Positions 16,107 to 25,322 of a DNA stretch of 64,000 bases are shown here, in pieces; position 1 is the first letter of the stretch, and each line of letters opens with the position of its first letter. The notes under the pieces were generated by a model. That model did no database searches and was not told the origin of the DNA. It saw only the letters and a list, made by a program, of their open reading frames with translations. A program made the translations under genes and the position numbers. The DNA comes from Geomonas ferrireducens (lineage in GTDB: Bacteria > Desulfobacterota > Desulfuromonadia > Geobacterales > Geobacteraceae), in the NCBI RefSeq assembly GCF_004917065.1, contig NZ_SSYA01000002.1:535897-599896 (forward strand). The letters are read 5' to 3'.

Positions 16107-16910
16107 ATGACAACACCTTTTCGCAACGAGGATATAGCCCCTTTTATCGCTTTGGCTACCGCCGAGGGGTGGATCTGCGGCGAATGGGAACTGAAGTTCC
16201 TGCTGCAGAGCTTCCCGCAGGGGTGTCTGGTGAAGCGGGACGGAAGCGAGGTTCTTGGTTATGTAACCTCGTTGCGCCACGCGGAAAGCGGCTGGATCGG
16301 CAACCTGCTCGTTGCCCCGCAACACCGCAGGCGCGGCATAGGGGTGGAGCTGATGCACGGCGCTATCGACGCGCTGCTTCATGCGGGTGTGAAAACGGTG
16401 TGGCTTACCGCCTCGGCGAAAGGTGTGGATCTTTACCGCAAGCTCGGTTTCGTGACCATCGATAGCATCAACCGCTGGGTGGGGGAGGGGGGTGTCGTGC
16501 GCACACCCTTTTCCGCAGCTCCCATTGACCGGAGTGTCATCGGGAAGGTGGATGCTTACGGCTGGGGTGACCGGCGCGAAGCCTTGCTCCAGGTAACCAG
16601 CAGCAGGGGGCGGGTGTTCTGTGGGGACTCCTCCTTTCTTTGCACGCAGCATTGGGAGGGGGGGATGCAAGTGGGACCGTGGGGTGCGCTCGGAGATGAG
16701 CAGGCGGCAGTTCTTTTTGAACTCGCTCTGTGTAGTACCGCCGAGCCTATCTTTCTGGATGTTCCAGCCGGCAATGTTGCGGCAGCCTCGCTGCTCGCAC
16801 GCAAAGGTTTCTCGATCCGGGGCAACAATACACTGATGTATCTTGGCGCCGTTCCCGCTTACCATCCTCAAGGCGTATATGCCTTGGCAAGTATGGGAAG
16901 TATGGGGTGA
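16107..16910 (+). CDS. GNAT-family N-acetyltransferase co-transcribed with nifB
   Basis: A 267-residue protein with an N-terminal GNAT domain. The acetyl-CoA-binding stretch is NLLVAPQHRRRGIGVELM (about 66-83), followed by LYRKLGF. The C-terminal half (from about 145) looks like the second domain of two-domain GNAT proteins such as the YitH type. The substrate is unknown. The ATG 16107 is 2 bases after the nifB stop with no good ribosome site of its own, so translation is probably coupled to nifB. A role in nitrogen fixation is only suggested by this linkage. Confidence 0.8.
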   Translation: MTTPFRNEDIAPFIALATAEGWICGEWELKFLLQSFPQGCLVKRDGSEVLGYVTSLRHAESGWIGNLLVAPQHRRRGIGVELMHGAIDALLHAGVKTVWLTASAKGVDLYRKLGFVTIDSINRWVGEGGVVRTPFSAAPIDRSVIGKVDAYGWGDRREALLQVTSSRGRVFCGDSSFLCTQHWEGGMQVGPWGALGDEQAAVLFELALCSTAEPIFLDVPAGNVAAASLLARKGFSIRGNNTLMYLGAVPAYHPQGVYALASMGSMG

Positions 16911-16947
16911 TTGGTGATACTTGGGTATAAGTTGGTAATTTGATATG

Positions 16948-16977
16948 TTGATACAGTTGTAAAGCGGTAAGTACAAT
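16948..16977 (+). promoter_or_regulatory. candidate sigma-70 promoter of the etf operon
   Basis: TTGATA (16948-16953) and TACAAT (16972-16977) are separated by 18 bases, 36 bases upstream of the etfB start. No -24/-12 element is present in this gap, so the etf genes are not obviously under RpoN. Confidence 0.5.
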
Positions 16978-17012
16978 GCTCAACCCGATGCTATGCCAAT
17001 AATGGAGGGCGT

Positions 17013-17825
17013 ATGATAGTCGTCGCCTGTATCAAGCAGGTTCCCGATACGACGCAGGTACAGATCGATCCGGTGACCAACACGCTGGTGAGAGACGGGA
17101 TTCCGTTCATCATCAACCCCTATGACGGTCACGCCCTGGAGGAGAGTCTGCGCCTCAAGGACAGCCATGGCTTCAAGGCGGTGGCGCTTTCCATGGGGCC
17201 GCCCAACGCGGAAGCCACACTCAGAAAGGCGCTCGCACTCGGAGCCGACCGGAGCATCCTTCTCTCCGACCGGGTCTTCGGCGGTGCGGATACCTTGTCC
17301 ACCAGCAACGTGCTTTCCGCTGCCATCGACAAGCTCCGTGAAGATGAAGAAGTGGGGATCGTTTTTTGCGGCAAGCAGACCATCGACGGTGACACCGCCC
17401 AGGTCGGCCCCGGTATCGCAGTGCGCCTTGGCTTTTCCCAGCTGACCCTTGTCGATCGGATCGAGAAGATAGATCTGGTGGAGAGGACGATCACGGTAAG
17501 GCGGAAGCTGGAGGGGCGCTACGAGATCGTGGAAGCGCGACTGCCGGCGATGATCACCGTGGTGCGGGAATTGAATCGCCCGCGTTACCCGACCGTCCCC
17601 ATGCGGCTTGCTTCAGCTAAGGCCGAAGTAGAGGTTTGGAGCAACGAGCAGTTGCAGCTCGATGTGAACAGCGTCGGACTCAAGGGCTCCCCCACCTGGG
17701 TAAGCCGGATCTTCTCTCCTGAGAGGAAAGAGGGGGAAATCGTCGGTGACGGCATGAACGACCCCGCGGGAGCCGCCCGCCTGCTGCTCGAGCGGCTGAT
17801 CGAGGGGGATATGCTGGCGGTGTGA
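17013..17825 (+). CDS. etfB: electron-transfer flavoprotein beta subunit
   Basis: A 270-residue EtfB/FixA-family subunit. It opens IVVACIKQVPDTTQVQID, then has GIPFIINPYDGHALEESLRL and the AMP/FAD-binding pattern GADRSILLSDRVFGGADT, with KQTIDGDTAQVGP further on. With EtfA it accepts electrons from acyl-CoA dehydrogenases or, in FixAB, bifurcates electrons toward ferredoxin. ATG 17013 lies behind TGGAGGG. Its position next to nifB invites the Fix reading, but no fixC or fixX is present and the third gene is of the membrane Fe-S oxidoreductase type. Confidence 0.92.
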   Translation: MIVVACIKQVPDTTQVQIDPVTNTLVRDGIPFIINPYDGHALEESLRLKDSHGFKAVALSMGPPNAEATLRKALALGADRSILLSDRVFGGADTLSTSNVLSAAIDKLREDEEVGIVFCGKQTIDGDTAQVGPGIAVRLGFSQLTLVDRIEKIDLVERTITVRRKLEGRYEIVEARLPAMITVVRELNRPRYPTVPMRLASAKAEVEVWSNEQLQLDVNSVGLKGSPTWVSRIFSPERKEGEIVGDGMNDPAGAARLLLERLIEGDMLAV

Positions 17826-17846
17826 CGACAGGCCGCTCGCTTCTAG

Positions 17847-17873
17847 GTCGGACCAGTCGGACCAGTCGGACTG
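17847..17873. repeat. 9-bp tandem repeat between etfB and etfA
   Basis: Three copies of GTCGGACCA-like units just after etfB. A single related GGTCGGACCA occurs after nifV at 3737-3746. This is a short low-complexity element with no clear function. Confidence 0.6.
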
Positions 17874-17898
17874 GCACTAAAACAAACAGGGCGAACCC

Positions 17899-19236
17899 AT
17901 GACTGAACCCCAAAAGTTAAAAAAACCGCGCGGCAAGGCGCGGGTGATAAGCGGCAAGTGCATCGCCTGCGGCGCACGCTGCCAGAGTGTTTGCCCGGTT
18001 AATGGCGTAGATATGAGCGAACAGGGCGAACCGATCATCTCTGCCGACAAATGCATCGGCTGCGTGAAGTGCGTTAAGGCGTGCCCGGCAGGCGCACTGG
18101 AGATGTTCTACACCCCGGAAGAGCTGGCCATCATCGCGAGCTTCGAGAAACACGGCGGCGAAGAGGTGGACGAGGAGGAACTCGAGCGCCGGCGCAGGAT
18201 CTCGGCCTACAAGGGAGTCTGGGTCTTCATCGAACAAAACGACGGCGAAGCGGCCAAGGTCTCCTGGGAACTCACCGGCGTCGGGCGAGAACTCGCAGAT
18301 AAGCTCGGCGTCCCGCTCTCGGCGGTGATCATCGGCAGCGGCATCCAGCCTCTTGCCGACCTCGCTTTCAGCTACGGGGCCGACCAAGCCTATCTCATCA
18401 ACGATCCCGTGTTCCGCCAGTACCGCACCGAGCCCTTCCTCGAGGCGATGTGCTACCTCATCGGCAAGCATAAGCCCGAGGTTGTGCTGATGGGGGCGAC
18501 CGGGATGGGACGTGATCTCGCAGGCGCCGTGGCGACACGGGTGAAGACCGGGCTCACCGCCGACTGCACCGGTCTTGGCATCGATCAGAAAGGGAACCTG
18601 ATGCAGACCCGCCCGGCCTTCGGCGGCAACATCATGGCCACCATCATGTGCGACCGATTCCGTCCTCAGATGGCGACGGTCCGTCCGCACGTGATGTCCA
18701 TGCCAGCGCAGCGCGCAGGCGCCACCGGAACCATCATCAAGGAGAGCTGTCCCGTATCGGAGGCGTCGATCTTCACGCGCGTACTCGAGGTCATAACAGA
18801 AAAGGGGGGCAAGGAGAGGGTGGACGTGGCGGGAGCGGAATTCATCGTCTCCGGCGGCCGCGGCCTCATGGCCAAGGAGAACTTCGCCATGCTCGAGGAA
18901 CTTGCCGATGAACTGGGTGGTGTGGTGGGGGGCTCGCGCAGCGCTGTCGACGCAGGTTGGCTCCCGCAAGACCGACAGGTTGGACAGACCGGGAAGACGG
19001 TGCGTCCGAAGATCTACATAGCCTGCGGCATCTCGGGCGCCATCCAACACCTGGTCGGGATGCAGGACTCAGACGTCATCATCGCCATCAACCGCGACGC
19101 CGAAGCGCCCATCTTCGAGGTGGCGACCTTCGGCATCGTCGGCGACCTCTTCGAAGTGGTGCCGGCACTCACCGCCGGGATTAGGGACATGAAAGGAAAT
19201 GCCGGGGAAGCATGTGCGCTAGTCTCAAAGCAGTGA
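17899..19236 (+). CDS. etfA: electron-transfer flavoprotein alpha subunit with N-terminal 2[4Fe-4S] ferredoxin domain
   Basis: A 445-residue fusion. The N-terminal ~75 residues carry two cluster motifs, [13 protein letters not shown] and [13 protein letters not shown] short linker leads to the EtfA/FixB domain, which ends in the FAD-binding signature: [11 protein letters not shown], then [18 protein letters not shown] and [21 protein letters not shown]. Ferredoxin-fused EtfA proteins are common in anaerobes. The added clusters offer an electron path between the flavin and another Fe-S partner, probably the next gene product. It starts 73 bases after etfB. Confidence 0.92.
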   Translation: MTEPQKLKKPRGKARVISGKCIACGARCQSVCPVNGVDMSEQGEPIISADKCIGCVKCVKACPAGALEMFYTPEELAIIASFEKHGGEEVDEEELERRRRISAYKGVWVFIEQNDGEAAKVSWELTGVGRELADKLGVPLSAVIIGSGIQPLADLAFSYGADQAYLINDPVFRQYRTEPFLEAMCYLIGKHKPEVVLMGATGMGRDLAGAVATRVKTGLTADCTGLGIDQKGNLMQTRPAFGGNIMATIMCDRFRPQMATVRPHVMSMPAQRAGATGTIIKESCPVSEASIFTRVLEVITEKGGKERVDVAGAEFIVSGGRGLMAKENFAMLEELADELGGVVGGSRSAVDAGWLPQDRQVGQTGKTVRPKIYIACGISGAIQHLVGMQDSDVIIAINRDAEAPIFEVATFGIVGDLFEVVPALTAGIRDMKGNAGEACALVSKQ

Positions 19237-19249
19237 GCACGGCAGCACG

Positions 19250-19275
19250 CTCCCCCCTTCGCAAAGGGGGGAACG
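19250..19275. repeat. dispersed C/G-rich palindromic element, copy C
   Basis: The core CCCCCCTTCGCAAAGGGGGG plus AACG matches copy A, 14 bases after etfA. The rest of the 212-base gap to the next gene contains a second G/C-rich stretch (CTCCCGCTAGGGGAGGGGG) and nothing else recognised. Confidence 0.7.
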
Positions 19276-19448
19276 CGAGGTCAGCTGCGGCGCGTCGTGG
19301 GCAACCGCAGCCTCTCGGCGACGTACATGCTGAGGTCGAGGTCGTTTCCTTTTTCGCGATCCCCGGAATTTCCGTATGAACCTCCCGCTAGGGGAGGGGG
19401 CAAAGGCAGCATCTTCCAAATTCTTCCTGCAACTTTAACGGAGCACCC

Positions 19449-21422
19449 ATGGAACAGACTCTATTCATCTCCTTTTTGACTCTTTCCCTTGCCGCTTTCG
19501 CGGTGAGCTGTTATCGCCGCCTGGCGCTGGTCGCCGTCGGCGCCAGTGACAACCGCTTCGACCGGCCGGTCGCCCGCTTCAAGGAGATGCTCATCTACGC
19601 CGTGGGACAGAAACGAGTGGTGAGCCGCCCCTTCGGCGTGAACCACGGCGTCATCTTCTGGGCCTTCCTGGTTCTCGCTGCGGCCAACTTGGAGTTTCTC
19701 GTTTCCGGCGTTGTTCCCTCGCTCTCCTTCGACCTCTTCCCCGCGCCGTTCCATACCGCCCTGCTGTTTCTGTTCGACGTCTGCTCGCTCGCCGCGTTGG
19801 TCGCGGTGTCCCTGGCCGCGGTGCGCCGCACCGTGAACCCGCCCTTTGAAGGTGCCAGGACCTTCGAGGCGTACCTTATCCTTTCGATGATCGCGTCCCT
19901 GATGCTCGCTTATTTCGGCCTGAACGGCGTGCGCATCGCGCAGGGGGCACTTGCGACGTCCGCGGCAACACCCGTATCCAACCTCGCCGCGCACCTGCTC
20001 AGGATCTCGCCCCTGGCCGCCAAGCATGATCTCGCCGGGCGGCTATTCTGGTGGATCCACGCCGTGGTGCTGCTCGGCTTCATGAACTTCCTGCCGTACA
20101 GCAAGCACATGCACATACTTACCGCCATACCGAACGTCTTCTTGCGCACCATGGGGAAGAGCAACACCCAGGAGCGCGAGGAGTTCAGCGATAACGGCAG
20201 TTTTGGCGCCGCCACCGTGGACCGGCTTTCCTGGAAGGACCTGCTCGACTCCTTCTCCTGCACCGAGTGCGGGCGCTGCCAGCAGTCATGTCCAGCGGCG
20301 GCGACCGGCAAGGCGCTGAACCCGCGTGAGGTGATCCATGCCATCAAGGAGAACCTGCTGCGAAACGGCGCCGTTATGGAGAAACTTGCGGGCGATGCAG
20401 AAGCCGAGCGCTGCGTCTCGCTCATCGGGGCGAAGGGCAAGGATGCGACGAGCGAAGCCGCCCTCTGGAGTTGCACGTCTTGCGGCGCTTGCATGGAGGC
20501 GTGTCCGGTCTTCATCGAGCACCTGCCGAAGATCGTAAAGATGCGGCGTCACCTTGTGCAGATGGAGGCGCGGTTTCCGGAGGAATTGCTCAACCTCTTC
20601 GAGAACATGGAGCAGCGTTCGAACCCTTGGGGGATGGCCCCTTCGGAGCGGGGCAAGTGGAGTTCGCAGCTGGAGTTGCACCCGTTCGAAGCGGGAAAGA
20701 CGGAGTATCTTCTCTATGTCGGTTGCTCAGGGGCCTTCGATGCGCGCAACAAGCAGGTGAGCGTCGCACTCACCCGGGTGCTCGACGCGGCGGGCGTCTC
20801 CTACGGAGTGCTTGGTAGGGAGGAAAAATGCTGTGGTGACAGCGTGCGGCGCCTCGGCAACGAATACCTCTTCGACATGATGGCGCGGGAGAACGTCCAG
20901 CAGTTCCGGGAAAAGGGGGTCGTGAAGATCATCACCCAATGTCCGCACTGTTTCACCACGCTCAAGAACGACTATCGTCAGTACGGGATTGTGCTGGAGG
21001 TGATGCACCACAGCGAGCTGATCAGGGACCTCATACAGTGTGGAAGGCTCAACTTATCGCAGGCCGTCGATCTCGGGAAGGTGGTCTTCCACGACTCATG
21101 CTATCTCGGGCGTCACAACGACGTGTACGAGGCGCCGCGTGAGGTGCTGCGGGAAAGCACCGGAGCGGAGGTGGTGGAGATGGAGCGCAGCCGCGAGAAC
21201 GCCTTCTGCTGCGGCGCAGGTGGCGGTAGAATGTGGCTCGAAGAGCACGAGGGGACGCCGATCAACCGAAACAGGGTTGGGGAAGCGCTGGCGCAAAGCC
21301 CGGCTATCGTCTGTGTCAGTTGTCCGTTTTGCATGACCATGTTCGAGGACGGCATCAAGGAAGTCGCAGGAAGCACGACTCAGGTGAAGGACATCGCCGA
21401 GGTCGTCGCTCTTGCGCTTTAG
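19449..21422 (+). CDS. membrane Fe-S oxidoreductase, probable ETF:menaquinone oxidoreductase
   Basis: A 657-residue protein with three parts. The N-terminal ~235 residues hold about five membrane helices of the nitrate-reductase gamma/cytochrome b type (GVNHGVIFWAFLVLAAANLE; WWIHAVVLLGFMN). The middle has two [4Fe-4S] motifs, CTECGRCQQSCP and CTSCGACMEACP. The C-terminal half has two CCG domains of the HdrB/GlpC type (EKCCGD, CPHCFTTL; AFCCGAGGG, CVSCPFCMTMF). This layout is that of the ETF-linked (methyl)menaquinone oxidoreductases proposed for Geobacter acyl-CoA oxidation. Its place directly after etfBA supports electron exchange with ETF; direction of flow is inferred. Confidence 0.85.
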   Translation: MEQTLFISFLTLSLAAFAVSCYRRLALVAVGASDNRFDRPVARFKEMLIYAVGQKRVVSRPFGVNHGVIFWAFLVLAAANLEFLVSGVVPSLSFDLFPAPFHTALLFLFDVCSLAALVAVSLAAVRRTVNPPFEGARTFEAYLILSMIASLMLAYFGLNGVRIAQGALATSAATPVSNLAAHLLRISPLAAKHDLAGRLFWWIHAVVLLGFMNFLPYSKHMHILTAIPNVFLRTMGKSNTQEREEFSDNGSFGAATVDRLSWKDLLDSFSCTECGRCQQSCPAAATGKALNPREVIHAIKENLLRNGAVMEKLAGDAEAERCVSLIGAKGKDATSEAALWSCTSCGACMEACPVFIEHLPKIVKMRRHLVQMEARFPEELLNLFENMEQRSNPWGMAPSERGKWSSQLELHPFEAGKTEYLLYVGCSGAFDARNKQVSVALTRVLDAAGVSYGVLGREEKCCGDSVRRLGNEYLFDMMARENVQQFREKGVVKIITQCPHCFTTLKNDYRQYGIVLEVMHHSELIRDLIQCGRLNLSQAVDLGKVVFHDSCYLGRHNDVYEAPREVLRESTGAEVVEMERSRENAFCCGAGGGRMWLEEHEGTPINRNRVGEALAQSPAIVCVSCPFCMTMFEDGIKEVAGSTTQVKDIAEVVALAL

Positions 21423-21434
21423 TGCCCGAGGGTT

Positions 21435-22316
21435 TCATGTCGAAGGTTGTCGTCCTTCCTCGAGCCACTTCATAAGGGCGACCGCCTGCTCCTCAGTCAT
21501 GTGCAGGTTCGAATACAGGTATTCAGCCTCGGTCTCCGGGTGCACCAGCTTTCTTATGTCTGCGAATTCAGTCGCATTGAGCACCCGTACGATGCATGGC
21601 TGGAGCGTCGTTGGAGGGATGTCGTAGACCTGACTTGTGAAGGCGGAGACTTTCGTCGGTCTCGGGTAGAGGCGTGACTCTTCCCGTACCGTATCGACTA
21701 TGGTCTGGCAGGCGTCGCTGACTGCGGATCTAGCCAGCATCGTCGCGTATTTGTCCGTTACATGCACGTCGCAGTATAGGTAAAGTTCGCCGCTTGTGGA
21801 AGAGACCGTCTTTATGTCCCGGTAGTGCGCCTGTGTCTGCATCTCGTTCAGCATGGAGCAGACTTTCACCGGAGTGATCTCGGGGAACTGCGCGAACATG
21901 GCATTCAGTGGCGTGAGCGCCGTGGCGATGCGTGAATCTCGGCGGATCCTTTCCGCCATGGCGAACTTTACTTCCTCTAGTTGTCCCTTGGTCGCGGCAT
22001 CTTCGATGCTCATATGGGCGATCGAGTAGAAGAAGAGCTGCCCGGACGGGGTCAAAAGCGTGCGGATGTCACTGCAGAGCGGGTCGTGTGAGATGGATTC
22101 CAGAAGCGGGCGATGAAAGTCGGCGGGTAGATCCTGGGCGAGGACGGTCAGGATGTGTGAGGAAGTAAGAACGCCGTGCCTTTTGGAGTTTCGTCGGACA
22201 TTGTGAATCAGCTTTGCTTTTACCTCGGCGGCCTGTCCGGAGATAGAGGTACGATGAAACGCTTGCGCTGCGGGACTGTGGCTGTGGTTGCCCAGGAAAT
22301 CCTCGTGCATTGTCAT
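21435..22316 (-). CDS. unrecognised protein with three ~85-residue internal repeats
   Basis: A 293-residue soluble protein of unknown function. Three repeats can be aligned by eye: each has a helical stretch, then DIR-x-L or DIK-x-V, an S-G-x-L or equivalent, a YLYS/FFYS/YLYC strand, and H-M/V-T/S-x-E/D-x-A (SIAHMSIEDAA; DVHVTDKYATM; NLHMTEEQAVA). The ATG at 22316 is preferred to a GTG two codons upstream because GAGGT sits close before it. It is convergent with the Fe-S oxidoreductase gene. No known domain was recognised and no signal peptide is visible. Confidence 0.7.
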   Translation of the reverse strand: MTMHEDFLGNHSHSPAAQAFHRTSISGQAAEVKAKLIHNVRRNSKRHGVLTSSHILTVLAQDLPADFHRPLLESISHDPLCSDIRTLLTPSGQLFFYSIAHMSIEDAATKGQLEEVKFAMAERIRRDSRIATALTPLNAMFAQFPEITPVKVCSMLNEMQTQAHYRDIKTVSSTSGELYLYCDVHVTDKYATMLARSAVSDACQTIVDTVREESRLYPRPTKVSAFTSQVYDIPPTTLQPCIVRVLNATEFADIRKLVHPETEAEYLYSNLHMTEEQAVALMKWLEEGRQPST

Positions 22317-22476
22317 TGACACCTCGCAGTGAGATTGGCATTTAAAGGCAATGGCTATGATAGATGATTTTGTCCCTGTGTAAATGAGGGCTGTTAATTT
22401 TTTTTCATAGATACTCGGCCAGCCCGGGAACCCGCCCAGAACAGGAGGTCATGCGCCACATTAATGGTCGGCACTC

Positions 22477-22504
22477 TTGACATTAATTTGGACTAATATA
22501 TATT
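22477..22504 (+). promoter_or_regulatory. sigma-70 promoter
   Basis: TTGACA (22477-22482) and TATATT (22499-22504) with a 16-base spacer, about 40 bases upstream of the small membrane-protein gene. Both hexamers are close to consensus. Confidence 0.7.
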
Positions 22505-22544
22505 TGCCACGCTGGATCCTGAGATCACAACGAAGGAGGTCGGC

Positions 22545-22745
22545 GTGGGATATTCCGGGGTCATTCTGGTGCTTGGGTGCGTGCTCCCATGTCTGGGACT
22601 GGGACTGTTTTGTTACCTGTTCAAGTTGTACCTCGATTACCTGTCCGAATTGCGCGGGCTCTCCAAGACGGAACCTGAGTACGTTCGGGAAATCAACAAA
22701 AAGCTCTATATGAACAACGTCGAGACGGAACGCGATCTGCTGTAG
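22545..22745 (+). CDS. small single-span membrane protein
   Basis: A 66-residue protein starting at GTG 22545, supported by GAAGGAGG 6 bases upstream and a near-consensus promoter. One long hydrophobic segment (about residues 4-30) is followed by a charged cytoplasmic tail (SKTEPEYVREINKKLYMNN). No family is recognised. Its own promoter and strong ribosome site argue that it is a real gene. Confidence 0.7.
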   Translation: MGYSGVILVLGCVLPCLGLGLFCYLFKLYLDYLSELRGLSKTEPEYVREINKKLYMNNVETERDLL

Positions 22746-22824
22746 GGTGTTGCTTCTGTAGCGTTCCTCCTGTTAAACTGCCGCCTGCATTCTCCGCCGT
22801 GAGCGGATACAAGGCGGTCCTTCC

Positions 22825-23592
22825 ATGCTTCGAACCGGTTTATTCAACGTCATCCTTATCGTTTTTCTGAGTGCCGGCGCTGCCTTTGGCGATGCCCTCG
22901 ATGACTGCGGCGAGTACGCGGCCTTCGGCGTCCCCGGCCATTCCGGTGATCTACTGTGCCGCAAGGGGTACCTGTTGAGCCATGATGCCGGCAGGAAGAC
23001 CCCGGTCTGGGTCGCCGAGCGCATGACGCGTGAGCGCTTGCTTGCAAAGCTGAAAAGGGGAAACAACTTCCGGCCCGACGTCGATCTCCCGAGGGGGAGT
23101 CGCGCCGAGCTTTCCGATTACAAGGGTTCGGGGTACGACAGGGGGCACATGGCGCCTGCGGCGGATATGGCGTGGGACGAGCAGGCCATGTCCGAGAGTT
23201 TCTACCTCTCGAACATGGTGCCCCAGGCGGGTGAGGGGATGAATCGGGGCATCTGGGCTGAGCTGGAAGGGAAGGTGCGCGCGTGGGTCCAAAAGCGCGG
23301 CGAGCTTTTCATCTACAGCGGCCCGATCTATCCGGTTACCGGCGGAAAGACCATCGGTCGCAACCGGGTGGCGGTTCCAGAGGCGCTATACAAGGTCATT
23401 CTCGATCCGAAGCGGCACGAGGCGATCGCCGTCATCATGCCGAACGAGCCGCTCGAAACGGAGGACATGCCCAAGTATCTGGTCCCGGTGCGCGAGGTCG
23501 AGAAACGGACCGGGCTCGACTTCTTCTCGGTCCTGCCGCGTGAGGAGCAGGACCGGATCGAAACGGCGCAACCTACAGGGCTTTGGCAGTAG
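22825..23592 (+). CDS. secreted DNA/RNA non-specific endonuclease (NucA family)
   Basis: A 255-residue protein with a signal peptide (about 1-22) and the beta-beta-alpha metal nuclease motif YDRGHMAPAADM (about 106-117), where His is the general base. The Mg-binding Asn lies in ESFYLSNMVPQ..MNRGIWAELE. It should act in the periplasm or outside the cell on nucleic acids. A lone cysteine pair near the N-terminus (DDCGEYA, LLCRKGY) may form a disulfide. Confidence 0.9.
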   Translation: MLRTGLFNVILIVFLSAGAAFGDALDDCGEYAAFGVPGHSGDLLCRKGYLLSHDAGRKTPVWVAERMTRERLLAKLKRGNNFRPDVDLPRGSRAELSDYKGSGYDRGHMAPAADMAWDEQAMSESFYLSNMVPQAGEGMNRGIWAELEGKVRAWVQKRGELFIYSGPIYPVTGGKTIGRNRVAVPEALYKVILDPKRHEAIAVIMPNEPLETEDMPKYLVPVREVEKRTGLDFFSVLPREEQDRIETAQPTGLWQ

Positions 23593-23599
23593 AGGCGCT

Positions 23600-25123
23600 C
23601 TAGCGCTTCACGGCCGAGCCGATGAACTTCGCGGCGTCCTTTTTGAGCTGCGCCAGCGCTTCCGCCTCTAGGTACATCATGTGTCCCGAGCGGTAACGCC
23701 TGATGGTCACGTTCTCCCGCAATTTTTCGCCGATCCCCAGGTGGGACATGGTGTACTCGGCTGCGTAGTGCGGCGTGGCTAGGTCGAAGAGGCCGGAGGC
23801 GACCCAGACCTTCAGGTACGGATTCTTCACCATGGCGTTGCGCAGGTTTTCCGCCGTATCGGCATAGCTGTTCTTCGCCTCCCAATCCCACCGCCCGATA
23901 CCGCCCCCCAGGGTGAAATACTCCTGATCCGACTGGTAGCCGAGTTCCTCGCGCAGGTACGTATTGATCGCCGCGGTGAAGGGTGGGCGGATCGTGGTGA
24001 TCGTCGCATCGAAACCGGCAGATTTCGCCGGTTCGGGGTTCTCGGCGTTGAGCCTGCTGTCCATGAACCCGACCATCCGTCCCTCTTTGCGCAAAATTTC
24101 CCGCGCGAAATCCCTGTTGTCGATACGCAGGTTTCGGTTCAGTACGAATGCCGGATCCAGTCCGGTAAACCTGGCGAACTCCGTCGCCACCTTCTTTTTC
24201 CCTTCCGCGTCAAGCCGGTCGCCTCGTTCCAGCGCCTGCGCGTAATCCGTCGACGCCCAGTGCTCCGCCTGCGCGAGGGTCCGGTCCAGGTCAGCCATAA
24301 GCTCAGGTGCGAGCTTTTTGTGATAAAAGGCGGTTGCCGTGTAGCTCGGGAGGATGAGCTGGTAGGGGAGGTCGTTGCCGTAGTCGAAAGCGATGGTCTG
24401 AAAGTTCAGAATGCTGGAGATGAGGATGACGCCGTTTAGCGCTATGCCGTGCTCGACCAACAGGTCGGAGAGCCCGGCGCAGCGGAAGGTGCCGTAGCTT
24501 TCCCCGACCAGGAAGAGCGGTGCGCTCCACGCCTGGTTGCGGGTCAGGTAGAGCCTGATGAAGCGCTGCAGGGAGTCGATGTCCGGCTGTACCGCGGAGA
24601 ACTTCTTGGTGAGCTCCGGTTTGGTGCCGCGGCTGTAGCCGGTTCCTACCGGGTCCACGAAGACGAGATCGCCGAGGTCGAGCCAGCTTGAGGCGTTTTC
24701 GGTGAGTTTGAATGGAGGGGCCGGCATGTTGCCGTCGGGAAGCATTTGCACCCGTTTCGGCCCGAGCGCGCCGAGGTGCAGCCACACCGACGCGGCGCCG
24801 GGGCCGCCGTTGAAGATGAAGAGCAGTGGGCGTGGAGGTGCCGTTTTCGCCTGCGGGACGCGGTACGAGACGTAGAAGATCTCCGCTTCGGTTTCCCCCG
24901 CGTCGTTTTGCACCGGGAGTGTGCCGGCACTCGCCTCGTAGGCGATCTCCCTACCGTCGATGCGCACCTTGTGCTTGGTGACCACTGCGGTTGCGGCGGA
25001 GGGATGTTGTTGCGGCTCCTGGCGGGCTGCGGACTCCTGTTTGGTATCGGGTGCCGCCGCGGCGAAAGAGGGTACGGAGAGCGAGGCTGCAAACAGGGCA
25101 AAGAGAAGGACGAGCGGTTTCAT
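23600..25123 (-). CDS. secreted serine carboxypeptidase-like protein (peptidase S10)
   Basis: A 507-residue exported protein. The signal peptide MKPLVLLFALFAASLSVPSFA defines the ATG at 25123, with AAGGAGG 10 bases upstream; an earlier in-frame ATG lacks these. The S10 features are FIFNGGPGAASVWLHLG (oxyanion region), VGESYGTFR with the nucleophile Ser, the Asp in SGLFDLATP and the His in RSGHMMYLE. Bacterial S10 homologues are usually periplasmic and their substrates are not known. It is convergent with the nuclease gene, 7 bases apart. Confidence 0.88.
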   Translation of the reverse strand: MKPLVLLFALFAASLSVPSFAAAAPDTKQESAARQEPQQHPSAATAVVTKHKVRIDGREIAYEASAGTLPVQNDAGETEAEIFYVSYRVPQAKTAPPRPLLFIFNGGPGAASVWLHLGALGPKRVQMLPDGNMPAPPFKLTENASSWLDLGDLVFVDPVGTGYSRGTKPELTKKFSAVQPDIDSLQRFIRLYLTRNQAWSAPLFLVGESYGTFRCAGLSDLLVEHGIALNGVILISSILNFQTIAFDYGNDLPYQLILPSYTATAFYHKKLAPELMADLDRTLAQAEHWASTDYAQALERGDRLDAEGKKKVATEFARFTGLDPAFVLNRNLRIDNRDFAREILRKEGRMVGFMDSRLNAENPEPAKSAGFDATITTIRPPFTAAINTYLREELGYQSDQEYFTLGGGIGRWDWEAKNSYADTAENLRNAMVKNPYLKVWVASGLFDLATPHYAAEYTMSHLGIGEKLRENVTIRRYRSGHMMYLEAEALAQLKKDAAKFIGSAVKR

Positions 25124-25281
25124 TTGGGGAGCGCCTCCTTGACGGCAAATACATGACATCACAAGGAGTCATAGTAGCGGAAGGCGCTCGAAGGGTCAAA
25201 CGCGCATTTAGACTGTCGGAGACTCAGACCCTAATAATCATTCGCCTACGGGGGGCAGTGTGCCTTGGGTCCTCATCTTCC

Positions 25282-25312
25282 AGCCGCCCCTCCTTTCGGG
25301 GGAAGGGCGGCT
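25282..25312 (-). terminator. inverted repeat after the DUF3443 gene
   Basis: AGCCGCCC (25282-25289) pairs with GGGCGGCT (25305-25312), an 8-bp GC-rich stem placed 11 bases after the DUF3443 stop on the minus strand. No U-tract follows, so it may be a weak terminator or a stability hairpin. Confidence 0.45.
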
Positions 25313-25322
25313 TCTAGATTTC

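Noticed and set aside
17013-19236. fixAB of a FixABCX electron-bifurcating complex
   Set aside because: No fixC or fixX follows; the third gene is a membrane Fe-S oxidoreductase and EtfA carries its own ferredoxin domain, so the neutral names etfB and etfA are used.
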